Positions 1 to 8,395 of a stretch of DNA of 64,000 nucleotides are shown in pieces; position 1 is the first letter of the stretch; each line of letters opens with the position of its first letter. The stretch is from NCBI GenBank assembly GCA_051652785.1, contig JBOFUX010000026.1, positions 1 through 64,000 of the forward strand, given 5' to 3'. The notes below the pieces were generated by a model. The model was not told the origin of the DNA, did not search any database, and saw only the letters and a list, made by a program, of their open reading frames with translations. Position numbers and translations under genes: made by a program. This stretch comes from JAGNZR01 sp051652785 (GTDB taxonomy: Bacteria > Fusobacteriota > Fusobacteriia > Fusobacteriales > Fusobacteriaceae).

Positions 1-11
1 AGGAGAATGAA

Positions 12-650
12 ATGGAAAAAACACAATTTAAAGGTAGTGTAATTTTAAATCCAGTACCTGTGGTTATGATAACATCTAAAAATTTAAAAGGTGAATCCAA
101 TGTATTTACAGTTGCATGGACAGGGACTATTTGTACAAAACCTCCTATGCTTTCTATATCCATAAGACCTGAGAGACTTTCTTATGAGTATATAGAAGAA
201 ACAATGGAATTTATAGTAAATATTCCTAGTCAAAAACAAGTTAGAGAAACAGACTATTGCGGAGTAGTAGGTGGGAGAAAAAATAATAAAATAAAAGAAA
301 TGGATTTTACTATGAGAAAAGGTAGTGAAACAAATGTGGATTATATATTAGAATGTCCTATAAATATTGAGTGTAAAGTAAAACAAATAATAAAGTTAGG
401 AACTCATGATTTATTCATAGCAGAGGTAGTTCAGTCTCATATAAATATAAATTTAATAGATGAAAAAGGTAAAATTTGTTTTGAGAAAGCCCAGCTGATA
501 AATTATTGTCACGGTGAATATTTTCCAATGAATGAAAAACCAATAGGGAAATTTGGATTTTCTGTTGTAAAAAATAAGAATTTAGAAAAAGAATATGATA
601 TTAAATACGGAACAAAGGGAAAAAATAAAAAATTTTTAAATAACAAATAA
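12..650 (+). CDS. Flavin reductase-domain protein (flavoredoxin type)
   Basis: A 212-residue soluble protein resembling the FMN-binding split-barrel flavin reductase/flavoredoxin family. The N-terminal half has the family pattern: a PVPVVMITS stretch, then a TVAWTG segment and a KPPMLSISIRP segment that normally line the flavin site. Family members bind FMN and pass electrons from NAD(P)H or ferredoxin to flavin or to a partner protein. The partner here is unknown. The start is preceded by AGGAG at bases 1-5. The C-terminal 30 residues are lysine/asparagine-rich and look like a species-specific tail. No neighbour explains its role. The fold is fairly certain, the substrate is not. Confidence 0.85.
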   Translation: MEKTQFKGSVILNPVPVVMITSKNLKGESNVFTVAWTGTICTKPPMLSISIRPERLSYEYIEETMEFIVNIPSQKQVRETDYCGVVGGRKNNKIKEMDFTMRKGSETNVDYILECPINIECKVKQIIKLGTHDLFIAEVVQSHININLIDEKGKICFEKAQLINYCHGEYFPMNEKPIGKFGFSVVKNKNLEKEYDIKYGTKGKNKKFLNNK

Positions 651-750
651 TAATTTTAAACTTTTCTATTTAGTTTGTACGTCTAAATTATATAAACTAT
701 TTAAGTACATAACATACTTTATATTTTTAATAATAGACAAAGGAGAGAAA

Positions 751-1077
751 ATGATATTAGTATTGCATAAATTTTTGAAAACCGGTATATTAGTTTCCCC
801 TGAAAAAGCCAGAAAAGTAAAAAAAGTAATAGTTGAAATGTTGAAAAATAAAAAAGAAATAATTTTAGATTTCACAGCAATAAAAACAATTTCATTATCT
901 TTTATATATTTTTTATTTGATGATATGAATAAAGAATTAAGAAAAACAGGAAAAAATTTAATAAAAATAAAGAATCCCACAGTTTTTTTATATGATGAGA
1001 TAGAATATTTAAGAAAAAATTATAATGAATTATCAATAAAATTTAAAAAATATGAATTTCAGTATATTTCCAATTAA
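751..1077 (+). CDS. STAS-like (DUF4325-type) small protein
   Basis: A 108-residue protein. Residues about 15-65 have the layout of the STAS-like DUF4325 group: a small N-terminal GILVSPEKA segment, a helix, the core strand EIILDFTAI, then a helix starting SLSFIYFLFDDM. Proteins of this group are small, often sit beside histidine kinases or mobile-element genes, and are thought to act in protein-protein signalling. No kinase is nearby here. The start follows AAGGAGAG at about 740-747. A loose TTGTAC/TATTTA pair at 675-703 could be its promoter. The assignment rests on pattern memory only. Confidence 0.6.
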   Translation: MILVLHKFLKTGILVSPEKARKVKKVIVEMLKNKKEIILDFTAIKTISLSFIYFLFDDMNKELRKTGKNLIKIKNPTVFLYDEIEYLRKNYNELSIKFKKYEFQYISN

Positions 1078-1090
1078 GACAAAAAAAGAA

Positions 1091-1147
1091 AAAAACTTTA
1101 AAATATAGGATAGTTTAGTGTGGTTCTATATTTAAAAGTTTTTTTTT
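1091..1147 (+). terminator. Rho-independent terminator
   Basis: An 18-bp inverted repeat with one mismatch (1091-1108 pairs with 1126-1143) is followed by a run of T to 1147. It lies just after the STAS-like gene and before the promoter of the next gene. Confidence 0.7.
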
Positions 1148-1180
1148 AAAATTAACAAAGCCGAATTAAGAATAAAAGTA

Positions 1181-1210
1181 TTAAATTATTAAGTTGTTAT
1201 ATGTTATAAT
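1181..1210 (+). promoter_or_regulatory. Probable extended -10 promoter
   Basis: TGTTATAAT at 1202-1210 is an extended -10 element. The matching -35 (TTAAAT, 1181-1186, spacer 18) is weak. It lies 46 bases upstream of the next start codon. Confidence 0.5.
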
Positions 1211-1255
1211 TCTTTTATAAATTACTTATATTTATAAGGAAAAGGGAGAGCTAAA

Positions 1256-1936
1256 ATGAAAAGCTACATCACAATATCACTTGGACTTGTGATCGCAGCA
1301 ATAGGATATTATTTTTATACTAAAGAAAAGGAATATTTAATTACAGAAGTTTATTTTGTTGAAGGAAAACCATATTCTCTTTTTACAGATAAAAAAATAT
1401 CAGGGGTGATACTAAAACAGAGTGATAATAGAGTTCATTATAAAAAATATAAAAATAGTATTATAAAATTAGAAAAAATAGTTACTGATAAATTAGAAAA
1501 AATTCCAGAAAAATTTACAGTTTTCAATAAATATGATTCCTCAACAATAAATGAGTATGCAGTGGGAAAGATTTTTAAGCAATATTTTATTAAAGGTGAA
1601 AATAAATCTCTAACAGTGATTAAAGAAATGAAAGATAATGCTGTGTGGACTGAAGATATTATTCAGGAGACTCCAAAAGAATATATAGGTAAATATACTT
1701 ATGGACATGAAGTAGAGATATTTACTGATGAAAAAACAGGAGTAGATTATTGGATATATGGAAATATAGACACTTTAAACACGCATATGTCTAAGTTAGT
1801 GACTAAAAATAACTTACCTTATGTAGAGGTTAAAGTTAAAATACAGGGAATAGAGAAAGGAAAAGCAGAGAATGAACTAGCGACGGAAAATGATAAACAA
1901 ATGGAAGTGAAAGAATACTCTATAGTAAAGGAATAA
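1256..1936 (+). CDS. Unknown protein with N-terminal membrane anchor
   Basis: A 226-residue protein I do not recognise. Residues 4-20 form one hydrophobic segment (ISLGLVIAAIGYYFY) with lysines after it. This fits a signal anchor with the rest outside the membrane, or an uncleaved signal. The remainder is charged and mixed alpha/beta, without cysteines or an obvious catalytic motif, and ends in an acidic/lysine-rich tail. The start has a good AAAGGGAGAG ribosome site at about 1240-1249. It has its own promoter and terminator, so it is probably a single-gene transcript. It may be a lineage-specific envelope protein, but no function is offered. Confidence 0.7.
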   Translation: MKSYITISLGLVIAAIGYYFYTKEKEYLITEVYFVEGKPYSLFTDKKISGVILKQSDNRVHYKKYKNSIIKLEKIVTDKLEKIPEKFTVFNKYDSSTINEYAVGKIFKQYFIKGENKSLTVIKEMKDNAVWTEDIIQETPKEYIGKYTYGHEVEIFTDEKTGVDYWIYGNIDTLNTHMSKLVTKNNLPYVEVKVKIQGIEKGKAENELATENDKQMEVKEYSIVKE

Positions 1937-1960
1937 AAAAATTATTTAAAAATTTTATAA

Positions 1961-2005
1961 AAAAATGGATAAAATTTAATTTAGTTTAAATTTATCCATT
2001 TTTTA
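1961..2005 (+). terminator. Rho-independent terminator
   Basis: The left arm AAAATGGATAAAATTTAA pairs with TTAAATTTATCCATTTT on the right, ending in T residues. It sits 24 bases after the stop of the unknown 226-residue gene. The same ATGGATAAA core recurs in the terminator at 40559-40590. The rest of the 305-base gap up to 2241 is AT-rich and holds the dpp promoter. Confidence 0.75.
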
Positions 2006-2171
2006 TTATATCTTAATTTTTTAATAATTAAATTAAGGCTATTAAATCTTTTATTAGTTAAAAAAACTATAAAATCATTCATGTCAATAACATATATAAT
2101 TTTAATTGTAATATTATTTTTATATAAATTAGATTATTTTAGTATTCAATGCACTTAAATAGAAAAAAAGG

Positions 2172-2200
2172 TTGCGTTAGGATTTTAAATATGCTAGAAT
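2172..2200 (+). promoter_or_regulatory. Promoter of the dpp operon
   Basis: TTGCGT at 2172-2177, a 17-base spacer and TAGAAT at 2195-2200, with TGC directly before the -10 (extended -10). The predicted start of transcription is near 2207. This lies downstream of the longest possible ORF start (2149), which supports the later TTG start of the binding protein. Confidence 0.65.
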
Positions 2201-2241
2201 TCTCTACAATAATATATTATATAGTAAGGGGGGAGAAAATA

Positions 2242-3972
2242 TTGAAAGGAAAGTTATTATTTATAATATTAACATTTGTTTTTATTTCTTGTGGGGAAAA
2301 GAAAGAGGAAAATAAGGAAAAAGTTACAGAGATTGTAGCTGAATTTAATAAAGAGTTAATGGGACCAGCTCATCTAGATATATCTATTAAAAACCCTGCA
2401 TTAGCTAGAACAGGCTCAGAAGAGACTTTGATTGTAGGTCAATCAGAAGCACAGGGAAATTTTTTACCTATGTACTATTCAACAGCTTATGATGCTCCAG
2501 TTGTTTCTTTAGTTTTTGAAGGTCTTCTTAGTATAAATAAAAATGGCGAAAATATACCTTTACTAGCAGAAGAATTACCTAAAATTTCAGAAGATGGAAA
2601 AAGCTATACTTTTAAAATAAAAAAAGGAATTAAATTTCATTCAGGAAATGAGTTAACGGCACAAGATATAGTTTTCACTTATGGAATAATAGCTGATCCT
2701 ACATATGATAGTAGATTTACATCAACAGTAGAAGATTTTATTGGATATGATGAATATAGTGCAGGAAAAAGTGAAATTTTTAAGGGAATTGAAAAAATAG
2801 ATGATAATACAGTAACTTTTCATTTTAAAGAAAAGTTAATTGAGAATATTACAAAATTTGGAATGGGAATTCTGGATTCTAAATATTATGCATATACCAA
2901 AGGGGACTTATCTCCTGTAAAGTCTAAACTTCAAGATTTATCTGGAACAGGTCCATATATGCTGAATAAATTTGTTCCAAGACAATATGTTGAAATGGTT
3001 AAAAATGAAAATTATTGGGAAGAAAAACCCACAATAAATAAAATAATCCTTAAATTTGTAAGTTCTGCAACAGAAATTCAAGAATTAATAAAAGGTTCTA
3101 TTGATTTACTTCCAGCTGCACTTGAACCTGAAAATCTTGAGTTAGCAAATAAAACAGGTTATGTAGATAGAGCACAATATTTAAGACATGGATATGGATA
3201 TTTAAAATTTAATAATCAAGACGAAGTTTTAAAAGACAAAAAAGTTAGAAAAGCTTTAAGTTATGGATTGGATAGAGCTACATTTTTAGATTTATATTTT
3301 AAAGGTCTTGCAATTACTATAGATGCTCCTGTATCAAAGGTATGGTGGACTTATGATAAATCTCTTGAAGATAAAATGACTGTTTATGATTATAACCCTC
3401 AAAAGGCAAAGGAACTATTAGACGAAGCTGGATGGATAATGGCTAGTGATGGCTATAGATATAAAGATGGAAAAAAGATGACAATAATTTGGAATAGTAT
3501 AAAGGATTTGTCATTGGTTGATGTATTAATGCCAATATTATTTGAAAATTGGAAAAGTTTAGGTGTAGATATAAAAATCACATTAACAGATTTTAATACT
3601 TTGATAGATAAAGTATATAAAGAAAGAACAGGATTTTCTATGTTTAATATGGCGACTTCAGAAGGATTTTTTCCAAGTCCGTACTCATCATGGCATTCTA
3701 AGTTTGATATAGTAGGTGGAAATAATACAACACAGTTTAGAAATGAAAAAAATGATAAATTAATAGAAGCGATGAGAAAAGAACTAGATAGAGAAAAATA
3801 TAAAGAATTATGGCAAGAATGGGCTTTAAATATGAATGATGAAGCTCCTATGATAACTTTGTATACCAATACTTATACAGATTTATTCAATAGAAGAGTT
3901 AAAAATTTTAATCCTGATTCTTTATGGGATTGGACTTCAGATATAAAAAATATTAGACTAGAAAATGAATAA
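2242..3972 (+). CDS. dppA: Peptide ABC transporter substrate-binding lipoprotein
   Basis: Solute-binding protein of the SBP_bac_5 (OppA/DppA) family, 576 residues from the chosen start. It captures dipeptides or oligopeptides outside the inner membrane and delivers them to the DppBC permease encoded next. The frame is open from 2149, but a TTG at 2242 has an AAGGGGGGAG ribosome site just before it. That start gives a classical lipoprotein signal (KGKLLFIILTFVFISC, with the lipid-modified cysteine near residue 17). Later motifs typical of the family are present: the YDAPVVSLVFEGLL entry region, DGKSYTFKIKKGIKFHSG and LDRATFLD. Nickel or another substrate cannot be excluded, because this family is broad. 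Confidence 0.9.
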   Translation: MKGKLLFIILTFVFISCGEKKEENKEKVTEIVAEFNKELMGPAHLDISIKNPALARTGSEETLIVGQSEAQGNFLPMYYSTAYDAPVVSLVFEGLLSINKNGENIPLLAEELPKISEDGKSYTFKIKKGIKFHSGNELTAQDIVFTYGIIADPTYDSRFTSTVEDFIGYDEYSAGKSEIFKGIEKIDDNTVTFHFKEKLIENITKFGMGILDSKYYAYTKGDLSPVKSKLQDLSGTGPYMLNKFVPRQYVEMVKNENYWEEKPTINKIILKFVSSATEIQELIKGSIDLLPAALEPENLELANKTGYVDRAQYLRHGYGYLKFNNQDEVLKDKKVRKALSYGLDRATFLDLYFKGLAITIDAPVSKVWWTYDKSLEDKMTVYDYNPQKAKELLDEAGWIMASDGYRYKDGKKMTIIWNSIKDLSLVDVLMPILFENWKSLGVDIKITLTDFNTLIDKVYKERTGFSMFNMATSEGFFPSPYSSWHSKFDIVGGNNTTQFRNEKNDKLIEAMRKELDREKYKELWQEWALNMNDEAPMITLYTNTYTDLFNRRVKNFNPDSLWDWTSDIKNIRLENE

Positions 3973-3992
3973 AATAATATGGAGGGGATTTA

Positions 3993-4961
3993 ATGTTAAA
4001 ATTTTTATTGAGACGTTTTGTTCATATGATTCCAGTAATATTTATTATTTCCATTGTGATCTTTGGCATGGTTAAAACCATGCCTGGAGATCCTATAAAT
4101 GCTTATGTAGGACAGGGGACTGAAATAACTGCGGAAAAGAGACAGCAACTGGAAAAAATGTTGGGATTAAATGATGCTCTTCCAATTCAATATCTAAAAT
4201 GGGCAAAAAGAATGGTTACAGGAAATTTTGGAGAATCAAGTACTTATAAAAAACCAGTTAAAGATGTTGTAACTCCTTTTATTTGGAACTCTTTTATACT
4301 TAATATTGGTGGTTTTATATTGGCTTTTATTATTGCTATTCCTATCGGTATATTATCCGCTATAAAAAAATATTCTCTATTTGACAATTTTTGGACTATT
4401 TTTTCTTTAATAGGAGTATGTATTCCATCATTCTTTTTTGCATTGGTACTAATTTCTATTTTTGCAGTTAAATTGGATTTTTTACCAATGAATGGAATGA
4501 TAACGCCTGGAAAAGATGCCATAGGTATAGATCGGATTGTAGATATTATGAAACATTTGGTTCTTCCAGTAATAGCTGTAACATTGGGATCCTTAGCCTC
4601 CTTAGTTAGATATATAAGAAATGCAATGCTAGAGGTAATAAAACAAGATTATATAAGAACGGCAAGGTCTAAAGGATTGAGTGAAAAAGTAGTAATATAT
4701 AAACATGCATTTAGAAATGCATTAATACCCATTGTGACATTAATTGGCTTTTACATTCCAGCACTATTTGGAGGTGCAACAATTCTTGAAACTATTTTTG
4801 TTTGGCCAGGTATAGGAAAAGAACTATATAGTGGAGTTATGTCCAGAGATTATAATTTAGTAATGGCTTTAAATATGTTTTTTGCTATTTTAACATTAAT
4901 GGGAAATCTTTTGGCAGATATAGGATATGCTTTGGTAGATCCAAGGGTAAAAATCAATTAG
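3993..4961 (+). CDS. dppB: Peptide ABC transporter permease (DppB type)
   Basis: A 322-residue inner-membrane permease. The N-terminal LLRRFVHMIPVIFIISIVIF helix is typical of DppB/OppB, and further membrane segments lie at about 100-125, 135-155, 185-205, 245-265 and 285-310. The EAA loop that contacts the ATPases is readable around residues 210-235 (IRTARSKGLSEKVVIYKHAF). The start is preceded by GGAGGGG. It is 20 bases after dppA and 16 before dppC, so the genes are co-transcribed. Confidence 0.93.
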   Translation: MLKFLLRRFVHMIPVIFIISIVIFGMVKTMPGDPINAYVGQGTEITAEKRQQLEKMLGLNDALPIQYLKWAKRMVTGNFGESSTYKKPVKDVVTPFIWNSFILNIGGFILAFIIAIPIGILSAIKKYSLFDNFWTIFSLIGVCIPSFFFALVLISIFAVKLDFLPMNGMITPGKDAIGIDRIVDIMKHLVLPVIAVTLGSLASLVRYIRNAMLEVIKQDYIRTARSKGLSEKVVIYKHAFRNALIPIVTLIGFYIPALFGGATILETIFVWPGIGKELYSGVMSRDYNLVMALNMFFAILTLMGNLLADIGYALVDPRVKIN

Positions 4962-4977
4962 GTGGGAGGAAAGAATT

Positions 4978-5901
4978 TTGTTTAATTATTTTAATAAAAA
5001 AAATTTAGAAGAATTTAAGTCTGAAGAATATGAAAGAGCAATAGGACCTTGGAAAATAATTTGGAATAAATTTAAAGTAAATCCATTAAGTATAATTGGT
5101 CTTTTTATTTTTTTATTAATATTATTATTAATTACTTTTGGACCATTGCTTTCGCCCTATGAAAGAGATTTTATGAATTATAAAGAGTCTAATTTATCTC
5201 CTTCAATTAAGCATTTATTAGGTACAGATTTACTAGGTAGAGATTACTTTACAAGAATCTTATATGGTGGGCGTATTTCAATTCAGGTGGGATTTTTAGC
5301 AACAGGTGTAAATGTTATAATTGCAGTAATAGTAGGTGGAATTTCTGGATATTATGGGGGAAAAATAGATTCTTTTTTAATGAGAACCGCTGAAATAGTT
5401 AATTCATTTCCTTTTTTACCCTTTGCAATAACCTTATCAGCTATTTTTGGAATAAGGGTGACTCCAGAGATGAGAATGTATATAATAATGGGAATTATAG
5501 GAATATTAAGTTGGCCAGGGTTAGCAAGAGTTATAAGGGGACAAATATTAACACTTAGAGAACAAGAATTTATGTTAGCGGCAAAATCTCTTGGAATTTC
5601 GGATAAAAATCAAATTTTTAGACATTTAATTCCAAATACTTTTGCATATATTATAGTAAGTGCAACTCTTGGTATTGCGGGAGCGATATTAACAGAATCA
5701 GGGTTGTCCTTTTTAGGATTAGGGGTTATAGAACCTACACCTACTTGGGGGAATATGATTCAAAGTGCTCAAAATGCTTATATATTACTGAATAGACCAT
5801 GGTTGTGGATACCGCCTGGTGCTGCTATTTTTATAACTGTAATGAGCATTAATTTAATCGGAGATGGACTTAGAGACGCTATTGATCCAAAAACTGATTA
5901 G
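4978..5901 (+). CDS. dppC: Peptide ABC transporter permease (DppC type)
   Basis: A 307-residue partner permease. It has a cytoplasmic N-terminus, a first membrane helix at about 38-62, the family sequence HLLGTDLLGRDYFTRILYGG near residues 80-100, and an EAA loop near 195-220 (LAAKSLGISDKNQIFRHLIP). It starts at TTG (4978) with GGTGGGAGGA directly upstream, and no better ATG exists. Together with DppB it forms the membrane channel. Confidence 0.93.
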   Translation: MFNYFNKKNLEEFKSEEYERAIGPWKIIWNKFKVNPLSIIGLFIFLLILLLITFGPLLSPYERDFMNYKESNLSPSIKHLLGTDLLGRDYFTRILYGGRISIQVGFLATGVNVIIAVIVGGISGYYGGKIDSFLMRTAEIVNSFPFLPFAITLSAIFGIRVTPEMRMYIIMGIIGILSWPGLARVIRGQILTLREQEFMLAAKSLGISDKNQIFRHLIPNTFAYIIVSATLGIAGAILTESGLSFLGLGVIEPTPTWGNMIQSAQNAYILLNRPWLWIPPGAAIFITVMSINLIGDGLRDAIDPKTD

Positions 5902-5912
5902 CGGGGGAAGAT

Positions 5913-6905
5913 ATGAGTAAATTATTATTAGATATTAAAGGGCTAAAAACACATTTTTTTACTAAAAAGGGAACAGTCAAGGCTGTAGATGGTGTAACTT
6001 TTAAGTTATATCAAGGAGAAACAGTTGGTATTGTAGGAGAATCTGGTTCTGGAAAAAGCATAACTGCTTTATCGATTTTGAAATTAATTGATTCTCCAGG
6101 AAAAATTGTAGAAGGAGATATTTTTTATAAAAATGAAAATTTAATTAAAAAATCTGAAAAAGATATGATGAAAATAAGAGGAAATAAAATTTCTATGATA
6201 TTTCAAGAACCTATGACATCATTAAATCCTGTTTTCAAGGTAGGAGCTCAAATAGCTGAGACCCTTATAATACATTCATCATTAGATAAAAAAAAAGCTG
6301 AAGAGGAAGCTATAAAAATGTTAGAAATTGTTGGAATTCCATCTCCAAAAACTGTTTTTAATAATTATCCCTATGAACTTTCAGGCGGAATGTGTCAAAG
6401 AATAATGATTGCAATTGCTCTTTGTTGTAATCCAGATATTTTAATAGCAGATGAACCAACAACAGCACTGGATGTGACAATTCAAGCACAAATTCTTTAT
6501 TTTATGAATAAATTGAAAAAAGAAAAAAATACATCTATCATTTTAATTACTCATGACTTAGGAGTTGTAGCAGAAATGGCTGATTATGTTGTTGTTATGT
6601 ACTGTGGCAAGGTTGTTGAAACTGCTCCAGTTATGACTATTTTTGGAAAAACAACTATGAGACATCCCTATACAGCAGGACTTTTAAATTCATTACCAGA
6701 TATATCAAAAGATGAAAATAAAGAATTAGAAGTAATAGAAGGAGCTGTTCCCAATCCTCTTTATTTACCAAAGGGATGTTCTTTCGCCCCAAGATGTAAA
6801 TATGTATTTAAAAAATGTTTAAATGAAAAGCCTACTTTACATCAAATAAAAGAGAAGCATGAAATTAGTTGTTTTTATATTGAAAATGGAGGGGAAATAC
6901 TATGA
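5913..6905 (+). CDS. dppD: Peptide ABC transporter ATPase (DppD type)
   Basis: A 330-residue ATPase. Walker A is GESGSGKS near residues 42-49, the signature is ELSGGMCQR near 160, and Walker B is DILIADEP near 180. The C-terminal oligopeptide-transporter domain has a cysteine-rich segment with CSFAPRCKY and two further cysteines. In some homologues this region holds an iron-sulfur cluster or a metal. It powers import together with DppF. The stop overlaps the next start by four bases (ATGA at 6902-6905), which indicates translational coupling. Confidence 0.93.
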   Translation: MSKLLLDIKGLKTHFFTKKGTVKAVDGVTFKLYQGETVGIVGESGSGKSITALSILKLIDSPGKIVEGDIFYKNENLIKKSEKDMMKIRGNKISMIFQEPMTSLNPVFKVGAQIAETLIIHSSLDKKKAEEEAIKMLEIVGIPSPKTVFNNYPYELSGGMCQRIMIAIALCCNPDILIADEPTTALDVTIQAQILYFMNKLKKEKNTSIILITHDLGVVAEMADYVVVMYCGKVVETAPVMTIFGKTTMRHPYTAGLLNSLPDISKDENKELEVIEGAVPNPLYLPKGCSFAPRCKYVFKKCLNEKPTLHQIKEKHEISCFYIENGGEIL

Positions 6906-7876
6906 ATGATAAAGTGTTACTAGAAATAAGAAATCTGAAAAAATATTTCCCTGTAAAAAAAAAAATGTTTGAAAAAGAGCAAAAATGGGTAAAAGCAAAT
7001 GATGGAGTATCTTTTAAGTTGAAAAAAGGAGAAACGCTTGGTTTAGTTGGTGAATCAGGCTGTGGGAAGTCGACTTTAGGTAGAACTCTTTTAAAACTTT
7101 CAGAGGTAACTTCTGGAGAAATAATATTTAATGATGTTAATATAACAAATTTAACAACAAAAGAAATGATAAAATATAGAAAAAATATGCAGATAATTTT
7201 TCAAGATCCTTACTCATCACTAAATCCACGAATGACGGTGGGACAAATTGTAGGAGAACCCCTGATAGAACATGGATTATTTCCTAAAAAAAATGAAGAA
7301 TACAAAAAAGAAGTTGAAAAAATATTAGAAATGTGTGGATTGGCAGATTATCATGTGAATAGATTCCCACACCAATTTTCAGGAGGACAAAGACAAAGAA
7401 TAGGGATTGCTAGAGCCTTAGCTCTACGCCCATCTTTCATTGTATGTGATGAAGCAGTATCAGCTTTAGATATATCTATACAATCACAAATTATTAATTT
7501 GTTAATGAAACTACAAAAAGAACTTGATTTGTCCTATTTATTTATATCACATGATTTATCGGTTGTTAAGCATATATCAGATAGAGTTGGTGTTATGTAC
7601 TTAGGAAATTTAGTTGAAATATCATCTAAAAAATCATTATTTGATAATCCTCTTCATCCATATACAAAAAGCTTATTATCGTCAATACCTAGTATTGATC
7701 CAACTAAAAAAAAGAAAAAAATATATTTAAAAGGTGAAATTCCTTCAAATATAAATCCACCAAAAGGGTGTAAATTTCACAATAGATGCCCTGTAGTAAA
7801 AGAAATATGTAAAAATGAAATTCCTGAATTAAGAGAAATAGAAAAAGAACATTTTGTGGCTTGTCATGGAATTTAA
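6902..7876 (+). CDS. dppF: Peptide ABC transporter ATPase (DppF type)
   Basis: A 324-residue second ATPase. It has Walker A GESGCGKS near residues 53-60, the IFQDPYSSLNPRMTVGQIV segment characteristic of DppF/OppF, the signature FSGGQRQR and Walker B FIVCDEAVSALD. The C-terminus again has the cysteine pattern CKFHNRCPVVKEIC...C. The ATG overlaps the dppD stop. The last 11 bases of the gene overlap a short ORF on the same strand in another frame (7866-7979). Confidence 0.93.
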   Translation: MNDKVLLEIRNLKKYFPVKKKMFEKEQKWVKANDGVSFKLKKGETLGLVGESGCGKSTLGRTLLKLSEVTSGEIIFNDVNITNLTTKEMIKYRKNMQIIFQDPYSSLNPRMTVGQIVGEPLIEHGLFPKKNEEYKKEVEKILEMCGLADYHVNRFPHQFSGGQRQRIGIARALALRPSFIVCDEAVSALDISIQSQIINLLMKLQKELDLSYLFISHDLSVVKHISDRVGVMYLGNLVEISSKKSLFDNPLHPYTKSLLSSIPSIDPTKKKKKIYLKGEIPSNINPPKGCKFHNRCPVVKEICKNEIPELREIEKEHFVACHGI

Positions 7877-7979
7877 AGATTTTATAGCTATTTGTATAGC
7901 AATATTTCAAATATTATTTCCAATTATAATAATTATTATTGTTGGAATGATGTTAGTTACATATTTTATATTTTATTAG
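7866..7979 (+). CDS. Putative 37-residue single-span membrane peptide
   Basis: A short ORF starting at ATG 7866, inside the last codons of dppF, and ending at TAG 7979. The peptide starts MEFKDFIAICIAIF and continues with a long stretch of Ile, Val, Met and Leu, so almost all of it could be one membrane helix. There is no clear ribosome site, but the overlap with the dppF stop would allow translation by re-initiation. It sits exactly between dppF and the FMN-binding gene and fills an otherwise unexplained gap. Small hydrophobic subunits are known in other transport operons. It may be chance, since AT-rich DNA readily encodes hydrophobic residues. Confidence 0.4.
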   Translation: MEFKDFIAICIAIFQILFPIIIIIIVGMMLVTYFIFY

Positions 7980-7995
7980 TAAAAAAAAGGAGGGG

Positions 7996-8395
<400 letters not shown>

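Noticed and set aside
666..980. Open frame of 104 codons on the minus strand
   Set aside because: It is antisense to the STAS-like gene, has no ribosome site, and shows the Phe/Ile-rich composition expected of the complement of AT-rich coding DNA.
3453..3869. Open frame of 138 codons on the minus strand inside dppA
   Set aside because: It is fully contained in a well-supported gene on the other strand and has no recognisable domain.
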